Source: Lactobacillus sp. UBA5804
GTDB taxonomy: Bacteria > Bacillota > Bacilli > Lactobacillales > Lactobacillaceae
Direction: 5' to 3'
Length of the DNA: 64,000 bases
Assembly (NCBI GenBank): GCA_002418055.1
Contig: DIDI01000006.1
Span: 1-64,000 of the forward strand
Shown here: positions 42,277-52,455 of the stretch, in pieces
How the letters are laid out: each line of letters starts with the position of its first letter
How positions within the stretch are numbered: the stretch's first letter is position 1
Notes under the pieces: generated by a model
What the model saw: only the letters and a program-made list of their open reading frames with translations
Database searches by the model: none
Told to the model about the DNA's origin: nothing
Translations under genes and position numbers: made by a program

Positions 42277-42603
42277 ATGTTTCAAATTATTCTTGTCCCC
42301 ATCTTAGGGTTAATCGTGTGGGGCTTACTCAAAAAACTTTTTCCAAAATCACAATTTCATTCCTATGTACTGTTACCTTTTTTCTTTGTTTTTGCTTGTC
42401 AATTAATTACTGATCATGAACGCAAGCCCTCGTTTCTGCCATATGGCTTTTTATTGTATGCTTTGCTAGCTGTGATTATTATTTTGAAGTTAGCTTTTAC
42501 TAACAAAAATTTATCCGTTAGTAAAACATTAGGTATTTTGTGGGAGTGTTTCACTTGGTCGAGTGGTTTGTGGTATGCCGGATTGCTGATTACCTTGTTT
42601 TAA
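42277..42603 (+). CDS. DUF3397 family membrane protein
   Basis: A 108-residue protein with four hydrophobic segments. It has the LLPFFFVFACQLIT and PYGFLLYALLAV phrases I recognise as DUF3397, regularly upstream of mraZ in lactobacilli. TCAGGAGGAAAA is its ribosome binding site. Function unknown. Confidence 0.75.
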   Translation: MFQIILVPILGLIVWGLLKKLFPKSQFHSYVLLPFFFVFACQLITDHERKPSFLPYGFLLYALLAVIIILKLAFTNKNLSVSKTLGILWECFTWSSGLWYAGLLITLF

Positions 42604-42642
42604 GCCCCATTAGTGTCAAAGTTATTTAATCAGTTTAATATC

Positions 42643-42673
42643 GCCTGAAAGTCTTGTGCTTTCAGGCTTTTTT
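42643..42673 (+). terminator. Terminator after the DUF3397 gene
   Basis: GCCTGAAAG pairs with CTTTCAGGC around TCTTGTG, followed by TTTTTT. It isolates the division cluster promoter. Confidence 0.92.
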
Positions 42674-42733
42674 GTGTTCTCAATTTGTTATCAATAAGTA
42701 ATAATGTTAAAGGATTTAGTATTTCTGCAATGA

Positions 42734-42765
42734 ATGTGGTATGAAGTGGGGAATTGTGGTAAATT
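42734..42765 (+). promoter_or_regulatory. Probable MraZ operator and promoter of the division cluster
   Basis: GTGG occurs at 42736, 42746 and 42756, an exact ten-base spacing, with A/T-rich spacers. MraZ of E. coli and mollicutes is known to bind three or more short G-rich repeats with ten-base periodicity in front of its own gene. The last repeat overlaps a possible extended -10 (TGGTAAATT, 42757-42765), so binding would block transcription start. This is an inference from pattern and position. Confidence 0.65.
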
Positions 42766-42789
42766 AAATGTTGGAAGGGGGTGTGTGCC

Positions 42790-43218
42790 ATGTTTATGGG
42801 TGAATACCAACACAATTTGGATACAAAAGGACGATTAATTGTCCCGGCTAAATTACGTGATCAACTTGGATCAAAAATGGTGTTGACTCGTGGCATGGAA
42901 GGCTGTATTTTTGGCTACTCAGTTACTGAGTGGCAAAAAATTGAAGCCAAGCTCGCTCAACTTCCACTGACTAAAAAGAATGCACGTCGTTTTACTCGCA
43001 TGTTTTATTCTGGTGCGATGGAAGCTGAATTCGATAAACAAGGTCGAATTAACTTAACGACTACTTTGAAAAAGCATGCCGCCTTAGAAAAGGCATGTGT
43101 GATTGTGGGTGTGTCGGATCGAATTGAAATCTGGTCCCAAGCCCGTTGGGATAAATTCTCTGATGAAGCCAGCGATGACTATGATGAGATTGCAGAAGAT
43201 TTGGATGATTTTGAATGA
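42790..43218 (+). CDS. mraZ: Transcriptional regulator MraZ
   Basis: A DNA-binding protein with two AbrB-like domains that controls the division and wall operon. The 142-residue protein begins MFMGEYQHNLDTKGRL. The two DxxGR-type signatures (DTKGRLIVPAKLR and DKQGRINLTTTL) are at about 11-23 and 77-88. An upstream ATG at 42781 (GTG) is not used because GGAAGGGGG at 42773-42781 is the ribosome binding site for 42790. Its stop overlaps rsmH. Confidence 0.95.
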   Translation: MFMGEYQHNLDTKGRLIVPAKLRDQLGSKMVLTRGMEGCIFGYSVTEWQKIEAKLAQLPLTKKNARRFTRMFYSGAMEAEFDKQGRINLTTTLKKHAALEKACVIVGVSDRIEIWSQARWDKFSDEASDDYDEIAEDLDDFE

Positions 43219-44165
43219 TACCTTTTAAACATACAAGTGTGTTATTGCATGAAACAATCAATCGACTGCAAGTCCATGCGGGCGGCGTTTATGTCGATGC
43301 AACTTTTGGCGGAGGGGGACATGCTAGCTACTTATTAAGCCAGCTTGAAACCGGCACGTTGATTGGATTTGACCAAGATGAGTATGCTATTAAAACGGCA
43401 CAGCAAACATTTACTCAAACATTACGATCTGATAGTGAACCAAGGTTGGTATTGATTCACAGTAATTTTAGTCAGCTTAAGCATCAACTTGTTGATCATG
43501 GGTTCATTGATGGCATTGATGGTATTTATTATGATTTAGGCGTATCTTCACCACAATTTGATCAGGCTGGTCGAGGCTTTTCTTACCGCTTTGATGCTCG
43601 GTTAGATATGCGCATGGATCAGAGTCAACCAATTGATGCCTATCAATTGGTTAATCATTTGAGTCAACAAGAGTTGGCACAATTGTTTTATCGCTATGGT
43701 GATGAGAAATTTGCGAGACCGATTGCGAGATTAATTGTTGCTAGACGTCAGAGTCATCCAGTAACCACCACTTTTGAGTTGGTCGATATTATCAAAGACG
43801 CGATTCCGGCTCGAGCTAGAAGAACTGGTGGCCATCCAGCTAAAAAGTGTTTTCAGGCGTTACGAGTTGCTGTTAATCACGAGTTGGAAGTTTTACAAAC
43901 ATCGCTGGAAGAAGCAATTCAGGTATTAAAACCTGGTGGGCGGATAAGTGTGATTACATTCCAGTCCCATGAAGATAAAATTGTGAAACATATTTTTAAA
44001 AAATATTCTGAGGTTGAGATTCCACGAGGGATGCCTGGTATTCCAGCAGATGCTAAGCCACTCCTGCGGTTGGTTAACCGTAAGCCAATTGAGGCCTCAG
44101 ATTTGGAGCTTGAACAGAATAATCGCGCACATAGTGCAAAATTGCGCGTTGCAGAGAAATTATAG
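43215..44165 (+). CDS. rsmH: 16S rRNA (cytosine 1402-N4) methyltransferase RsmH
   Basis: Adds the N4 methyl group to C1402 in the decoding centre. The 316-residue protein begins HTSVLLHETINRL and has the SAM motif VDATFGGGGHA and the YYDLGVSSPQFD phrase. The later RRTGGHPAKKCFQALR and FQSHEDKIVK are typical. It overlaps mraZ by four bases (ATGA). Confidence 0.96.
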   Translation: MIPFKHTSVLLHETINRLQVHAGGVYVDATFGGGGHASYLLSQLETGTLIGFDQDEYAIKTAQQTFTQTLRSDSEPRLVLIHSNFSQLKHQLVDHGFIDGIDGIYYDLGVSSPQFDQAGRGFSYRFDARLDMRMDQSQPIDAYQLVNHLSQQELAQLFYRYGDEKFARPIARLIVARRQSHPVTTTFELVDIIKDAIPARARRTGGHPAKKCFQALRVAVNHELEVLQTSLEEAIQVLKPGGRISVITFQSHEDKIVKHIFKKYSEVEIPRGMPGIPADAKPLLRLVNRKPIEASDLELEQNNRAHSAKLRVAEKL

Positions 44166-44175
44166 AGGCAGAAAG

Positions 44176-44535
44176 ATGGTTGACACTTCAGCAAGAAGAC
44201 TTGAATACGATCCCGAAGAAGCAGCTGGGACCAGAGTTACTAGTATTGTTCCAGATTATCGTCAAGTTAGCTATAATTGGCGTGAACGGGCGCTAGTTAT
44301 TGTAGCTAGTGTCGTGCTATTAGTATTAGCAACAATGTGTGTGTCTACTAGTATCGCGGCAACTGCAGCTGAAGAGCAACTGACCCATGTACAGCAACAA
44401 ATGGCAAAAAAGGAGACTAGTGTAACAGGGCTAAACCAACAAATTGGTGAGTTAACTTCTAATACACGGTTGAATCGGATTGCCCGTCAAAAAGGGCTCA
44501 GCCTAATTGAAAAGAATATTAGGACGATTCGCTAA
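44176..44535 (+). CDS. ftsL: Cell division protein FtsL
   Basis: A short bitopic divisome protein. The 119-residue reading has a cytoplasmic head, a membrane helix (about 38-60) and an extracellular coiled coil (64-103). The open frame extends 162 bases further upstream inside rsmH, but AGAGG before the ATG at 44176 and the FtsL layout fix this start. The TAATG overlap couples it to the next gene. Confidence 0.88.
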   Translation: MVDTSARRLEYDPEEAAGTRVTSIVPDYRQVSYNWRERALVIVASVVLLVLATMCVSTSIAATAAEEQLTHVQQQMAKKETSVTGLNQQIGELTSNTRLNRIARQKGLSLIEKNIRTIR

Positions 44536-46685
44536 TGAGCAGGGATAATTATTCAAAACAGCATCAAGCCAAAGTTCACGGTTACCGTTTTACGGTGGGA
44601 AGAATTCTTCAAATCGCCGTGGCTTTGGTTTTTCTGCTATTTGTAGGTCGCTTTTTATATTTGGGAATGTCGAAAACCATCAGTGGTCAGAATATTTCTG
44701 AGCGAACGGCAGCGCTCTACACGCGTAATACCATCTTAACTGCAAGTCGTGGCACTATTTATGACCGTAGTGGGTTAGTCATTGCAGAAGATTCCCATCT
44801 TTACACCATGTATGCGATCGTAGATAAATCTTCAATTGATGCTAATAACCACCCACAGTATGTGGTTAATAAGCTTAAGACAGCTAACAAGTTAGCACCA
44901 ATTCTGCATGTATCAGCGAAAAAGTTACTCACCTACCTGACACCCAAACATAAGTCATTTCAGGTGCAATTTGGACAAGCTGGTGCAAATCTGACTGTGG
45001 CACAGAAAGCCAAGATTGATAAATTGAAGTTGCCGGGAATTAAGTTTACTCAAACGCCTTCGCGTTTGTATCCGAATGGAAATTTTGCGTCTCATGTCGT
45101 GGGATTAGCATTACCGGAGTACAATAAAAAAGCGCGCCAGTCCGAAATCACCGGTGTGATGGGACTAGAAGCCTGGTATAATCGGATTTTGACTGGGCAT
45201 AATGGCTACAAGATTTCGACTTCGACTTCAAAAATGCAGAATTCGGATACTTATAAAGCACCGCAAAATGGTCGTAATTTGTATTTAACACTTGACTCGC
45301 CATTGCAAAGCTTGTTAGAGGATGAACTCAGTGCGGCTCAGGCTAAATACCAGCCAAAAAAATTAACTGCCGTGGTGGAAGATATCAAGACTGGGCAAGT
45401 ATTGGCAGCGAGTCAGCGGCCTACTTTTAATCCTCAAACCAAGAAAGGGTTAACTCAATCATATCGAGATGTTCTGGTACAAGATACGTATGAGCCAGGG
45501 TCGGTTTTTAAGATTTTAACTTTATCGGCCGTTATTGATAGTGGTAATTATCAACCAAATCAATATTATCGATCGGGTTCCGTGAGAATTGGTGGTGCTA
45601 CCATTCATGACTGGCAAACTGCTGGTTGGGGCTCGATTCCTTTCTCACAAGCCTTTCCACGGTCTAGTAATGTGGGGTTGGCACTCCTTGAACGTAAGAT
45701 GGGTGGTGCGACTTGGCAACGTTATTTGAACGCTTACCAGATTGGAAAGAAAACTGGGGTTACTTTACCCGGTGAACAGCCTGGGCTAGTATCACTTAAA
45801 GGGAGCCTCAACCAAGCGGTGTCTGCTTTTGGTCAAGGTATTGACGTTAATGTGATGCAGATGATGCAAGCGTTTAGTGCCCTTGGAAATAACGGGCAGA
45901 TGGTAAAGCCACAATTTGTGAAGCAAATTACGACGGATAATGGCAAGACCATCAGCTCTTATCGGATTAAGAAAGTTGGCAAGCCAATTTATACGGCTGC
46001 CACGCGAGCCCTGTTGATTCATAACATGCGGCGGGTACTGAATCCGACGATCGGAACGGGGCATGCTTATAAGATGTCTGGTGTTGATTTAGGCGTTAAA
46101 ACTGGGACCGCTCAAATTGCTAATCAGAAACATGGGGGTTATTTGAAGGGAGATAATAATTATCTCTTTTCAGTCGTTGGGGTCTATCCCGCATCTAATC
46201 CACGTTACTGTGTTTATTTAATGATGCAACAACCTCAACGGATGAGTAAGCTGCCAGAGCTGATTTTAGCGTCGATTTTTAAGCCAGTGATGCAGCGACT
46301 TGTCTTTATGGCTAAAAACCAAAGTCAAAATGTGTCGTTGGTTAAAGTGCCAGAGCTTAAGGGTAAAAAAATTGGAGCGGCGACACGCCTGGCTAAAGAA
46401 CATGATTTCGAACTCGTCAATTTAAACACGGGTCATAGCATACTAGCTCAGAGTACTGTCGCCAATCAAACCTTAGTTGCTGGTTCTAGATTACTTGTGA
46501 CCAGTAATGGCCCACTGATAATGCCTACTATGAATGGTTGGACGACAGCTAATCTAGAAAGTTTTACTAAATTGACGGGGATTAAGGTGAGCCAACGCGG
46601 AAGTGGAAAAGTTATCTCACAGTCAATTTCACCCGGAGCCAAGCTTAAATCAAAACAAGTTATTCGCGTTAAGTTAAAGGAGTAA
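44535..46685 (+). CDS. Class B penicillin-binding protein, PBP2x/FtsI type, with PASTA domains
   Basis: The septal transpeptidase that crosslinks new wall with FtsW. The 716-residue protein has one N-terminal helix (about 21-42), a dimerisation domain, the transpeptidase motifs S323-V-F-K326, S377-S-N379 and K522-T-G524, and two C-terminal PASTA domains (about 600-655 and 660-715). The PASTA domains place it with PBP2x. They are known to bind muropeptides or beta-lactams. It lies at the ftsI position of the cluster. Confidence 0.95.
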   Translation: MSRDNYSKQHQAKVHGYRFTVGRILQIAVALVFLLFVGRFLYLGMSKTISGQNISERTAALYTRNTILTASRGTIYDRSGLVIAEDSHLYTMYAIVDKSSIDANNHPQYVVNKLKTANKLAPILHVSAKKLLTYLTPKHKSFQVQFGQAGANLTVAQKAKIDKLKLPGIKFTQTPSRLYPNGNFASHVVGLALPEYNKKARQSEITGVMGLEAWYNRILTGHNGYKISTSTSKMQNSDTYKAPQNGRNLYLTLDSPLQSLLEDELSAAQAKYQPKKLTAVVEDIKTGQVLAASQRPTFNPQTKKGLTQSYRDVLVQDTYEPGSVFKILTLSAVIDSGNYQPNQYYRSGSVRIGGATIHDWQTAGWGSIPFSQAFPRSSNVGLALLERKMGGATWQRYLNAYQIGKKTGVTLPGEQPGLVSLKGSLNQAVSAFGQGIDVNVMQMMQAFSALGNNGQMVKPQFVKQITTDNGKTISSYRIKKVGKPIYTAATRALLIHNMRRVLNPTIGTGHAYKMSGVDLGVKTGTAQIANQKHGGYLKGDNNYLFSVVGVYPASNPRYCVYLMMQQPQRMSKLPELILASIFKPVMQRLVFMAKNQSQNVSLVKVPELKGKKIGAATRLAKEHDFELVNLNTGHSILAQSTVANQTLVAGSRLLVTSNGPLIMPTMNGWTTANLESFTKLTGIKVSQRGSGKVISQSISPGAKLKSKQVIRVKLKE

Positions 46686-46691
46686 GCTCAA

Positions 46692-47651
46692 ATGCTGCAG
46701 AGCACAATTGCATTAATTAGTTCACTAGTTATTACGGCTATTTTGTTACCATGGCTGATTATTTATATGCATGCTAATAAGGAAGGCCAAGAGATTCGTG
46801 ATGAGGGTCCTAAATGGCATCAAAAGAAGAGCGGGACGCCAACTATGGGCGGAACCGTTTTCGTCCTAGCAGCAGCCCTTTCAACGGTTTGGGTCACCAT
46901 CTGGCAAGGAGTGATGAGCAAGACTGTTTGGATTTTATTGATTAGTTTGCTTGGTTATGGCATTATCGGGTTCTTAGATGATGGTTTGAAGTTACACTTC
47001 AAACGAAACTTGGGGCTACGTGCCTGGCAGAAGTTGTTACTCCAAATTTTAATTGCAGTCGTCATTGTCTTGATTGCGACTTCTGATGGGTTTGGTTTCA
47101 AGCTATGGCTGCCTATCCTGGGAGTTACCACAAGTATTGGCCTCTTCACGATCTTCACGATTATCTGGCTGGTGGGTTATTCTAACGCAGTCAATTTATC
47201 TGATGGAATAGATGGGTTAGCCACTGGACTTACAATTATTGCTTACGGAACTTATGCTTATCTCGCTTATCGTCAGCACCAAATTGCTATCTTAACTTAT
47301 TGTTTAGCAATTATTGGTGGGTTAATTGCCTTCTTCATTTTTAATCATAAACCAGCCAAGATTTTTATGGGTGATGCAGGCTCACTCGCACTAGGTGGTG
47401 GTTTGGCAGCCGTGTCACTATTCTTAAATCGCCCATGGTCCCTCCTATTAATTGGGATTGTGTTTGTTTGTGAAACAGCAAGTGTTATGATGCAAGTTGC
47501 ATCGTTTCAACTTACTGGTAAACGAATTTTTAAGATGACCCCGATTCACCATCACTTTGAGATGTTGGGGTGGTCAGAATGGAAAGTTGATTTTGTGTTC
47601 TGGTTAGTTGGCTTAATTGGCAGTGCTATTTATTTAATGATTTGGGGTTAA
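46692..47651 (+). CDS. mraY: Phospho-N-acetylmuramoyl-pentapeptide transferase
   Basis: Makes lipid I at the membrane. The 319-residue protein has about ten helices, the Mg-binding Asp96-Asp97 in [17 protein letters not shown] near 173 and the HHHFE motif in [10 protein letters not shown]. Confidence 0.97.
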   Translation: MLQSTIALISSLVITAILLPWLIIYMHANKEGQEIRDEGPKWHQKKSGTPTMGGTVFVLAAALSTVWVTIWQGVMSKTVWILLISLLGYGIIGFLDDGLKLHFKRNLGLRAWQKLLLQILIAVVIVLIATSDGFGFKLWLPILGVTTSIGLFTIFTIIWLVGYSNAVNLSDGIDGLATGLTIIAYGTYAYLAYRQHQIAILTYCLAIIGGLIAFFIFNHKPAKIFMGDAGSLALGGGLAAVSLFLNRPWSLLLIGIVFVCETASVMMQVASFQLTGKRIFKMTPIHHHFEMLGWSEWKVDFVFWLVGLIGSAIYLMIWG

Positions 47652-47661
47652 AACAAATAAA

Positions 47662-49041
47662 ATGAAATTAATCAAGACGTATCGCAATAAAAAGATCTTA
47701 GTTCTGGGACTAGGTAAGAGTGGCTTTGCTGTTAGTCAGTTGTTACTCAAACTAGATGCCGTCATTACGCTAAACGATCAAGCCGATTTGTCACATAATG
47801 CCAAGGCAGCTGCGCTAACCAAGGCAGGTGTTACTGTTATTGGCGGGCACCATCCGGTTGAAATCTTGGCTGCTGAACATTTTGATTATCTAGTTAAAAA
47901 TCCTGGCATTTCGTATGACAACCCGATGGTTAAAGCGGCACTCGCGTTAAAAATTCCGGTTTTGACTGAACCACAAATTGCGCTAGCTTGTAGTGAAGCA
48001 CCCTATGTTTGTGTGACTGGTTCAAATGGCAAAACTACTACGGTCATGCTCACACAGCAAATCTTAGAAGCGCATCTTGCTAAGTCAGGTCATCATGCCT
48101 ATGCTGTAGGGAATATTGGGGTACCTATTTCTGAGGTTGTTCCTAAGGCCACAAGAGACGACGTGTTGGTGGTTGAAATTTCCAGTTTTCAGTTGCTGGG
48201 TGTGACCGATATTAAACCTAAGGTCGCTGCTATTGTTGATATTTATCACAATGTCCATCTCGATTATCACAAGACCTTTGATAACTATGTCCAAGCTAAA
48301 TTAAATGTGACCCGCTTCCAAACAGCTGATCAATATTTCTTAGCTAACTATGATCAAAAGGATATCTTGAAACAGGAATTAGCCCTGACTAAAGCTAAAG
48401 TGCTTACTTTTTCTGAGCAAGATCAGCAAGCCGATTATTTTGTGGGTAATGAATTTTTGGCCAGTCAATCTGACCAAATTATGAAGATTGATGATGTTAA
48501 ACTGCCAGGAATGCATAACCTGCAAAATAGTCTGATTGCGATTGCTATCAGCCAACTAATGGGGGCTGATAAGGCCGATATTGTCCACGTCTTAAGTACC
48601 TTTGCTGGTGCTGAGCATCGTTTGCAATATGTAATGACTTTAGCGGGTCGTAAAGTCTATAATGACTCTAAGTCAACTAATATTGAAGCGGCTGGTGTCG
48701 CCATTCCTGCGTTTAAGGCCCCTGAGGTATGGATTGCTGGGGGCTTGGACCGCGGTTTCGTTTTTGATGAATTAGTTCCACTCATTAAGGCCCATGTAAA
48801 GGCTGCGGTGCTTTACGGCGAAGCACGTTATTTACTTGCAGATGCTTGCCGGAAGGCCGGTGTTAAAACTATCGTAATTGAAGACACCTTGCAAGCGGCT
48901 GTTCCAGCAGCTTATGGCTTAAGTGAGCCAGGTGATGTCCTGTTATTCTCACCAGCGTGTGCATCATGGGATCAGTTTCGGACTTTTGAAGAACGTGGCG
49001 AATATTTCGTTAATTTTGTAAAGGAATTAAAGACTAAATAA
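47662..49041 (+). CDS. murD: UDP-N-acetylmuramoyl-L-alanine--D-glutamate ligase
   Basis: Adds D-glutamate to the wall precursor. The 459-residue protein has the Rossmann start VLGLGKSGFA, the ATP loop GSNGKTT (120-126) and the SFQL and HRLQYV phrases. Its stop overlaps the murG start. Confidence 0.97.
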   Translation: MKLIKTYRNKKILVLGLGKSGFAVSQLLLKLDAVITLNDQADLSHNAKAAALTKAGVTVIGGHHPVEILAAEHFDYLVKNPGISYDNPMVKAALALKIPVLTEPQIALACSEAPYVCVTGSNGKTTTVMLTQQILEAHLAKSGHHAYAVGNIGVPISEVVPKATRDDVLVVEISSFQLLGVTDIKPKVAAIVDIYHNVHLDYHKTFDNYVQAKLNVTRFQTADQYFLANYDQKDILKQELALTKAKVLTFSEQDQQADYFVGNEFLASQSDQIMKIDDVKLPGMHNLQNSLIAIAISQLMGADKADIVHVLSTFAGAEHRLQYVMTLAGRKVYNDSKSTNIEAAGVAIPAFKAPEVWIAGGLDRGFVFDELVPLIKAHVKAAVLYGEARYLLADACRKAGVKTIVIEDTLQAAVPAAYGLSEPGDVLLFSPACASWDQFRTFEERGEYFVNFVKELKTK

Positions 49042-50144
49042 TGAAGATTATTTTTACAGGTGGTGGCACTGGTGGTCACATTTATCCAATTTTAGCTATT
49101 ATCAATCAGTTAAAAGAGCGCGGGTTAGCTAAAAATGATGATATTTTATTTGTGGGAACAGAAAAAGGCTTGGAATCTAAAATTGTTCCTGCAGCTGGAA
49201 TTAATTTCAAAACTATCAAAATTCAAGGCTTTAACCGGAAGCACCCATTGAAGAATTTTGAAACCATTGAACTTTTCCTTAAAGCAACTAAGCGTGCCCG
49301 TGAATTAATACGCGAATTTAAGCCTGATTTAGTTTTAGGAACTGGTGGCTATGTCAGTGGCGCTATCGTTTATGAGGCGGCTAAACTCAAGATTCCTACA
49401 ATGATTCATGAGTCTAATAGTGTTGTAGGACTGGCCAATAAATTTTTAGCACATTATGTGGATCGGATTTGCTATACCTTTGATGAGGCGGCTAAACAAT
49501 TCTCTGAAAAGAAAAAGTTGGTTAAAACTGGAAATCCTCGTTCACAACAGGTACTGAATATTAATGCGACACCCGTTGAACTGACCGATTTAGGTTTAGA
49601 TCCAGCAATTCCAACAGTATTAGTATTTGGTGGTTCACGCGGGGCCCTTGCGATTAACCGCATTATGCTACAGTCGCTAAAAGATTTACGCGAGAAGCCA
49701 TATCAACTGATTTGGGCTACCGGGACATATTATTATGATGCTATCCAAAAAAAATTGGTTGATTATTCTTTAGGAACTAACATCAAAATTTTGCCTTACA
49801 TTAAAAATATGCCAGGTTTATTACCAGAAATGACGTGTGTGGTGGCACGTTCAGGGGCAACCAGTATTGCTGAATTTACTGCTTTAGGGGTCCCAGCAAT
49901 TTTAATCCCTAGTCCCAACGTTACACATAATCACCAAATGAAAAATGCCCAAGATTTAGAAGATCAGGGTGCTGCATTAGTGATTCCAGAAGATGATTTG
50001 AATCCTAATAATTTTATAGCTTCAATTGATCATCTCTTGCTCGATACTAAGGCTGCCCATGAGATGGCAATCGCTTCCAAGAAAATTGGGACGCCTGATT
50101 CAGCTGATCAAGTTATTAGAGTGATGCAAGCCATTATTCGCTAA
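49041..50144 (+). CDS. murG: Lipid II synthase MurG
   Basis: Transfers N-acetylglucosamine to lipid I on the inner face of the membrane. The 367-residue protein has the GGGTGGHIYP loop (about 7-16) and the second-domain GGSRGA. A late region with SGATSIAEFTALGVPAILIP is typical. The TAATG overlap couples it to murD. Confidence 0.97.
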   Translation: MKIIFTGGGTGGHIYPILAIINQLKERGLAKNDDILFVGTEKGLESKIVPAAGINFKTIKIQGFNRKHPLKNFETIELFLKATKRARELIREFKPDLVLGTGGYVSGAIVYEAAKLKIPTMIHESNSVVGLANKFLAHYVDRICYTFDEAAKQFSEKKKLVKTGNPRSQQVLNINATPVELTDLGLDPAIPTVLVFGGSRGALAINRIMLQSLKDLREKPYQLIWATGTYYYDAIQKKLVDYSLGTNIKILPYIKNMPGLLPEMTCVVARSGATSIAEFTALGVPAILIPSPNVTHNHQMKNAQDLEDQGAALVIPEDDLNPNNFIASIDHLLLDTKAAHEMAIASKKIGTPDSADQVIRVMQAIIR

Positions 50145-50175
50145 CAAATTTGAAGCGTTAAGGGGGTGAAGTAGG

Positions 50176-51036
50176 TTGCCAAAAAAGCGATTAACTAAAA
50201 TTGATCCTGATGAAAAAATCTCACGGTATATTAATCATGAACAGAATCAGTGTCCAGACCGCCATAAAAAACTCTCTGCTTCACTCGCCCACTTGCGTGC
50301 AGAGCGTCATCGGTCATTAACACGTCGATTGGGTGCCTTTCTAGCGATTGCGGTGCTGACAATTGTCGGTCTGGGCTATTATGTCTCTCCTTTAGCTAAC
50401 ATTGCTAGTATTAAGGTAACTGGGGCACAGGAATTACCAGCACGTGAGCTGGTGCAACATTCCGGCATTAGTGCTAAAGGAAAGCTAGTTGATTATTTGC
50501 TAGATCAGGGCAGAATTAGCCGTCGATTAACTAGCCAATACCCAGAGCTAGCCTCGGTACAGTTACAAGTACAGGGAATCAATCAATTGGTCATTATGCT
50601 ACATGAGCGTCCCACTGTCGGTTATCTAAAAACTGCGCATGGGTTTAGGCGCTTGTTAAACAGCGGGCGTTTAGGAACACAGGTTCTAACTTGGTCAGAA
50701 GTTGATCAGTCACGTCCATTGTTTATCAATTATGAAAAGCCACAATTCTTAAAGCGTGATTTGCACCTGTTTAAGTTATTGCCAGAAGAATTCCAAGATC
50801 AAGTTAAATTGATTAGTGGCCGCACCAGCCGCGGGGCCCAAGTCGTTTATGTCATGAAGAATGGTAATGTAGTTATAGGCAATATTGATACTTTTAAAAA
50901 TAAAGTGAAGTATTATGATGCTATTAGCGCGAAGGCTGGGAAATACAGTTTAGTGGACTTGGAAGTCGGCGCTTTTACTCGACCACTAACCAGCAATGAA
51001 ATGAAAGCATACGATATTCGAAATCATGTATCATAA
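50176..51036 (+). CDS. divIB: Cell division protein FtsQ/DivIB
   Basis: A bitopic divisome protein that joins FtsL and FtsB-like partners. The 286-residue protein starts at a TTG with AAGGGGGTGA upstream. It has a basic cytoplasmic head, one helix (about 52-72), a POTRA domain (about 76-145) with the SIKVTGAQELPA start and a beta domain to about residue 265. Confidence 0.9.
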   Translation: MPKKRLTKIDPDEKISRYINHEQNQCPDRHKKLSASLAHLRAERHRSLTRRLGAFLAIAVLTIVGLGYYVSPLANIASIKVTGAQELPARELVQHSGISAKGKLVDYLLDQGRISRRLTSQYPELASVQLQVQGINQLVIMLHERPTVGYLKTAHGFRRLLNSGRLGTQVLTWSEVDQSRPLFINYEKPQFLKRDLHLFKLLPEEFQDQVKLISGRTSRGAQVVYVMKNGNVVIGNIDTFKNKVKYYDAISAKAGKYSLVDLEVGAFTRPLTSNEMKAYDIRNHVS

Positions 51037-51086
51037 TCGGATATATGGTGAAATTTCGGTAACTATATGTTAATGGGGGCTTAATT

Positions 51087-52442
51087 TTGAAAAATCAAAA
51101 CTTGTTAGTGGGCCTAGATATTGGCACCACTAGTATCAAAGCAGTTATCGCAGACAATGGGAAAGTCATTGGCTCAGTCACAACTCCCAATAATGGTATG
51201 CGGCATGGTCAAATTGTGGATATTGATGAAACAGCCGGTGCGATTAAGCGAGCTTTACAAGATGTTTCTGACAAGTTGGGCCAGCCCATTCATCGCGTGG
51301 TAACCGGTTTACCCGTCGGAATGTTACAACTAGAGGCGGCTACTGGGCTTATCAATGTCGGTGAATCTGGGGTTGAAGTAACTAGCAAGGATGTCAAGCG
51401 CGTCTTACAGGCAGCAATTCGTTCAGCTGTAAAAGATGGGCGTGAGGCTGTTTCATATCTTCCCAGCCGCTTTATCATTGATGGCAAAACTAACGTTGAC
51501 GATCCACGCAAGATGATTGCCCATTCATTAGCAGTTAACGGCATTTTGCTGACCGCGCCAAGCAGCTCATTACACAATTTAAAGAAAGCAATCGAACGGG
51601 CAGGTGTGTTCAATAACTTCTTTGTTCCAACGCCATTAGCGATTGCGAGTGTTGCTTTGGATGAGGGTGAACGTACCTTTGGTGCGATTATTCTTGATTT
51701 CGGTGGCGGAATGACATCTGCGACCGTCATTCATCAGGGTCAAATTAAATATGCGAGTGTTGATTTAGAAGGTGGTAGTGATATCACCCATGATATTTCG
51801 GTGGTACTATCGACTTCTAATAAAGAGGCTGAGCAGGCGAAAGTTGATTATGGTTTTGCTTTACCAAGTCTAGCATCAACTAAGTCACAATTTGCAGTAC
51901 GCACGGTTGGTAAAACCGAACAACAATTAGTTGATGAAGCCTATCTGACTGAAATTATCAATGCGCGTTTGGAACAAATTGTCTCACGTCTTGGTAAGGG
52001 ATTGAAAAAACATGATGCCCTGAAATTGCCTGGTGGTGTCATTATTACCGGTGGGACTAGTTTACTTGAAGGGCTCGACACTTTAGTGGCCAATCGGCTG
52101 AATGTTAAAGCACGAGTCTTTCAACCAGATCAGTTGGGGATGCATAGCCCAGCATATGCAGCTGCATATGGAATTATCAACTATTCAAACAAGATGTCAG
52201 ATATTGACTTCATGGCTAATAGTGCTATTTATGGGACTGAAGTTTTGTCGGATCAAGCTGAAATGCAACTAAAAAAAGAACGATCTGCAAAAAGACGACC
52301 TATCCTTAGTGAAATAAAAGCTCAAGACGATTATAATGAAAGTAATATGTCGGTAACTAAAACTGTTTCTGACCAAAAACAAGATAGTAATAAGAAAGAG
52401 AAAAAGAGTTTCGGTAGTTTCTTCAAGAAGTTCTTTGATTAA
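51087..52442 (+). CDS. ftsA: Cell division protein FtsA
   Basis: An actin-like protein that tethers FtsZ to the membrane. The 451-residue protein starts at a TTG. The LVGLDIGTTSIKAV and ILDFGGGMTSATV nucleotide motifs and the GVIITGGTSLLEG phrase are present. The C-terminus ends in KSFGSFFKKFFD, an amphipathic helix for membrane binding, as in other FtsA proteins. Confidence 0.95.
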   Translation: MKNQNLLVGLDIGTTSIKAVIADNGKVIGSVTTPNNGMRHGQIVDIDETAGAIKRALQDVSDKLGQPIHRVVTGLPVGMLQLEAATGLINVGESGVEVTSKDVKRVLQAAIRSAVKDGREAVSYLPSRFIIDGKTNVDDPRKMIAHSLAVNGILLTAPSSSLHNLKKAIERAGVFNNFFVPTPLAIASVALDEGERTFGAIILDFGGGMTSATVIHQGQIKYASVDLEGGSDITHDISVVLSTSNKEAEQAKVDYGFALPSLASTKSQFAVRTVGKTEQQLVDEAYLTEIINARLEQIVSRLGKGLKKHDALKLPGGVIITGGTSLLEGLDTLVANRLNVKARVFQPDQLGMHSPAYAAAYGIINYSNKMSDIDFMANSAIYGTEVLSDQAEMQLKKERSAKRRPILSEIKAQDDYNESNMSVTKTVSDQKQDSNKKEKKSFGSFFKKFFD

Positions 52443-52455
52443 AGGTGGTTATTAG

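Noticed and set aside
44014..44175. N-terminal extension of ftsL inside rsmH
   Set aside because: It is out of frame with rsmH, lacks a ribosome binding site and does not fit FtsL architecture.
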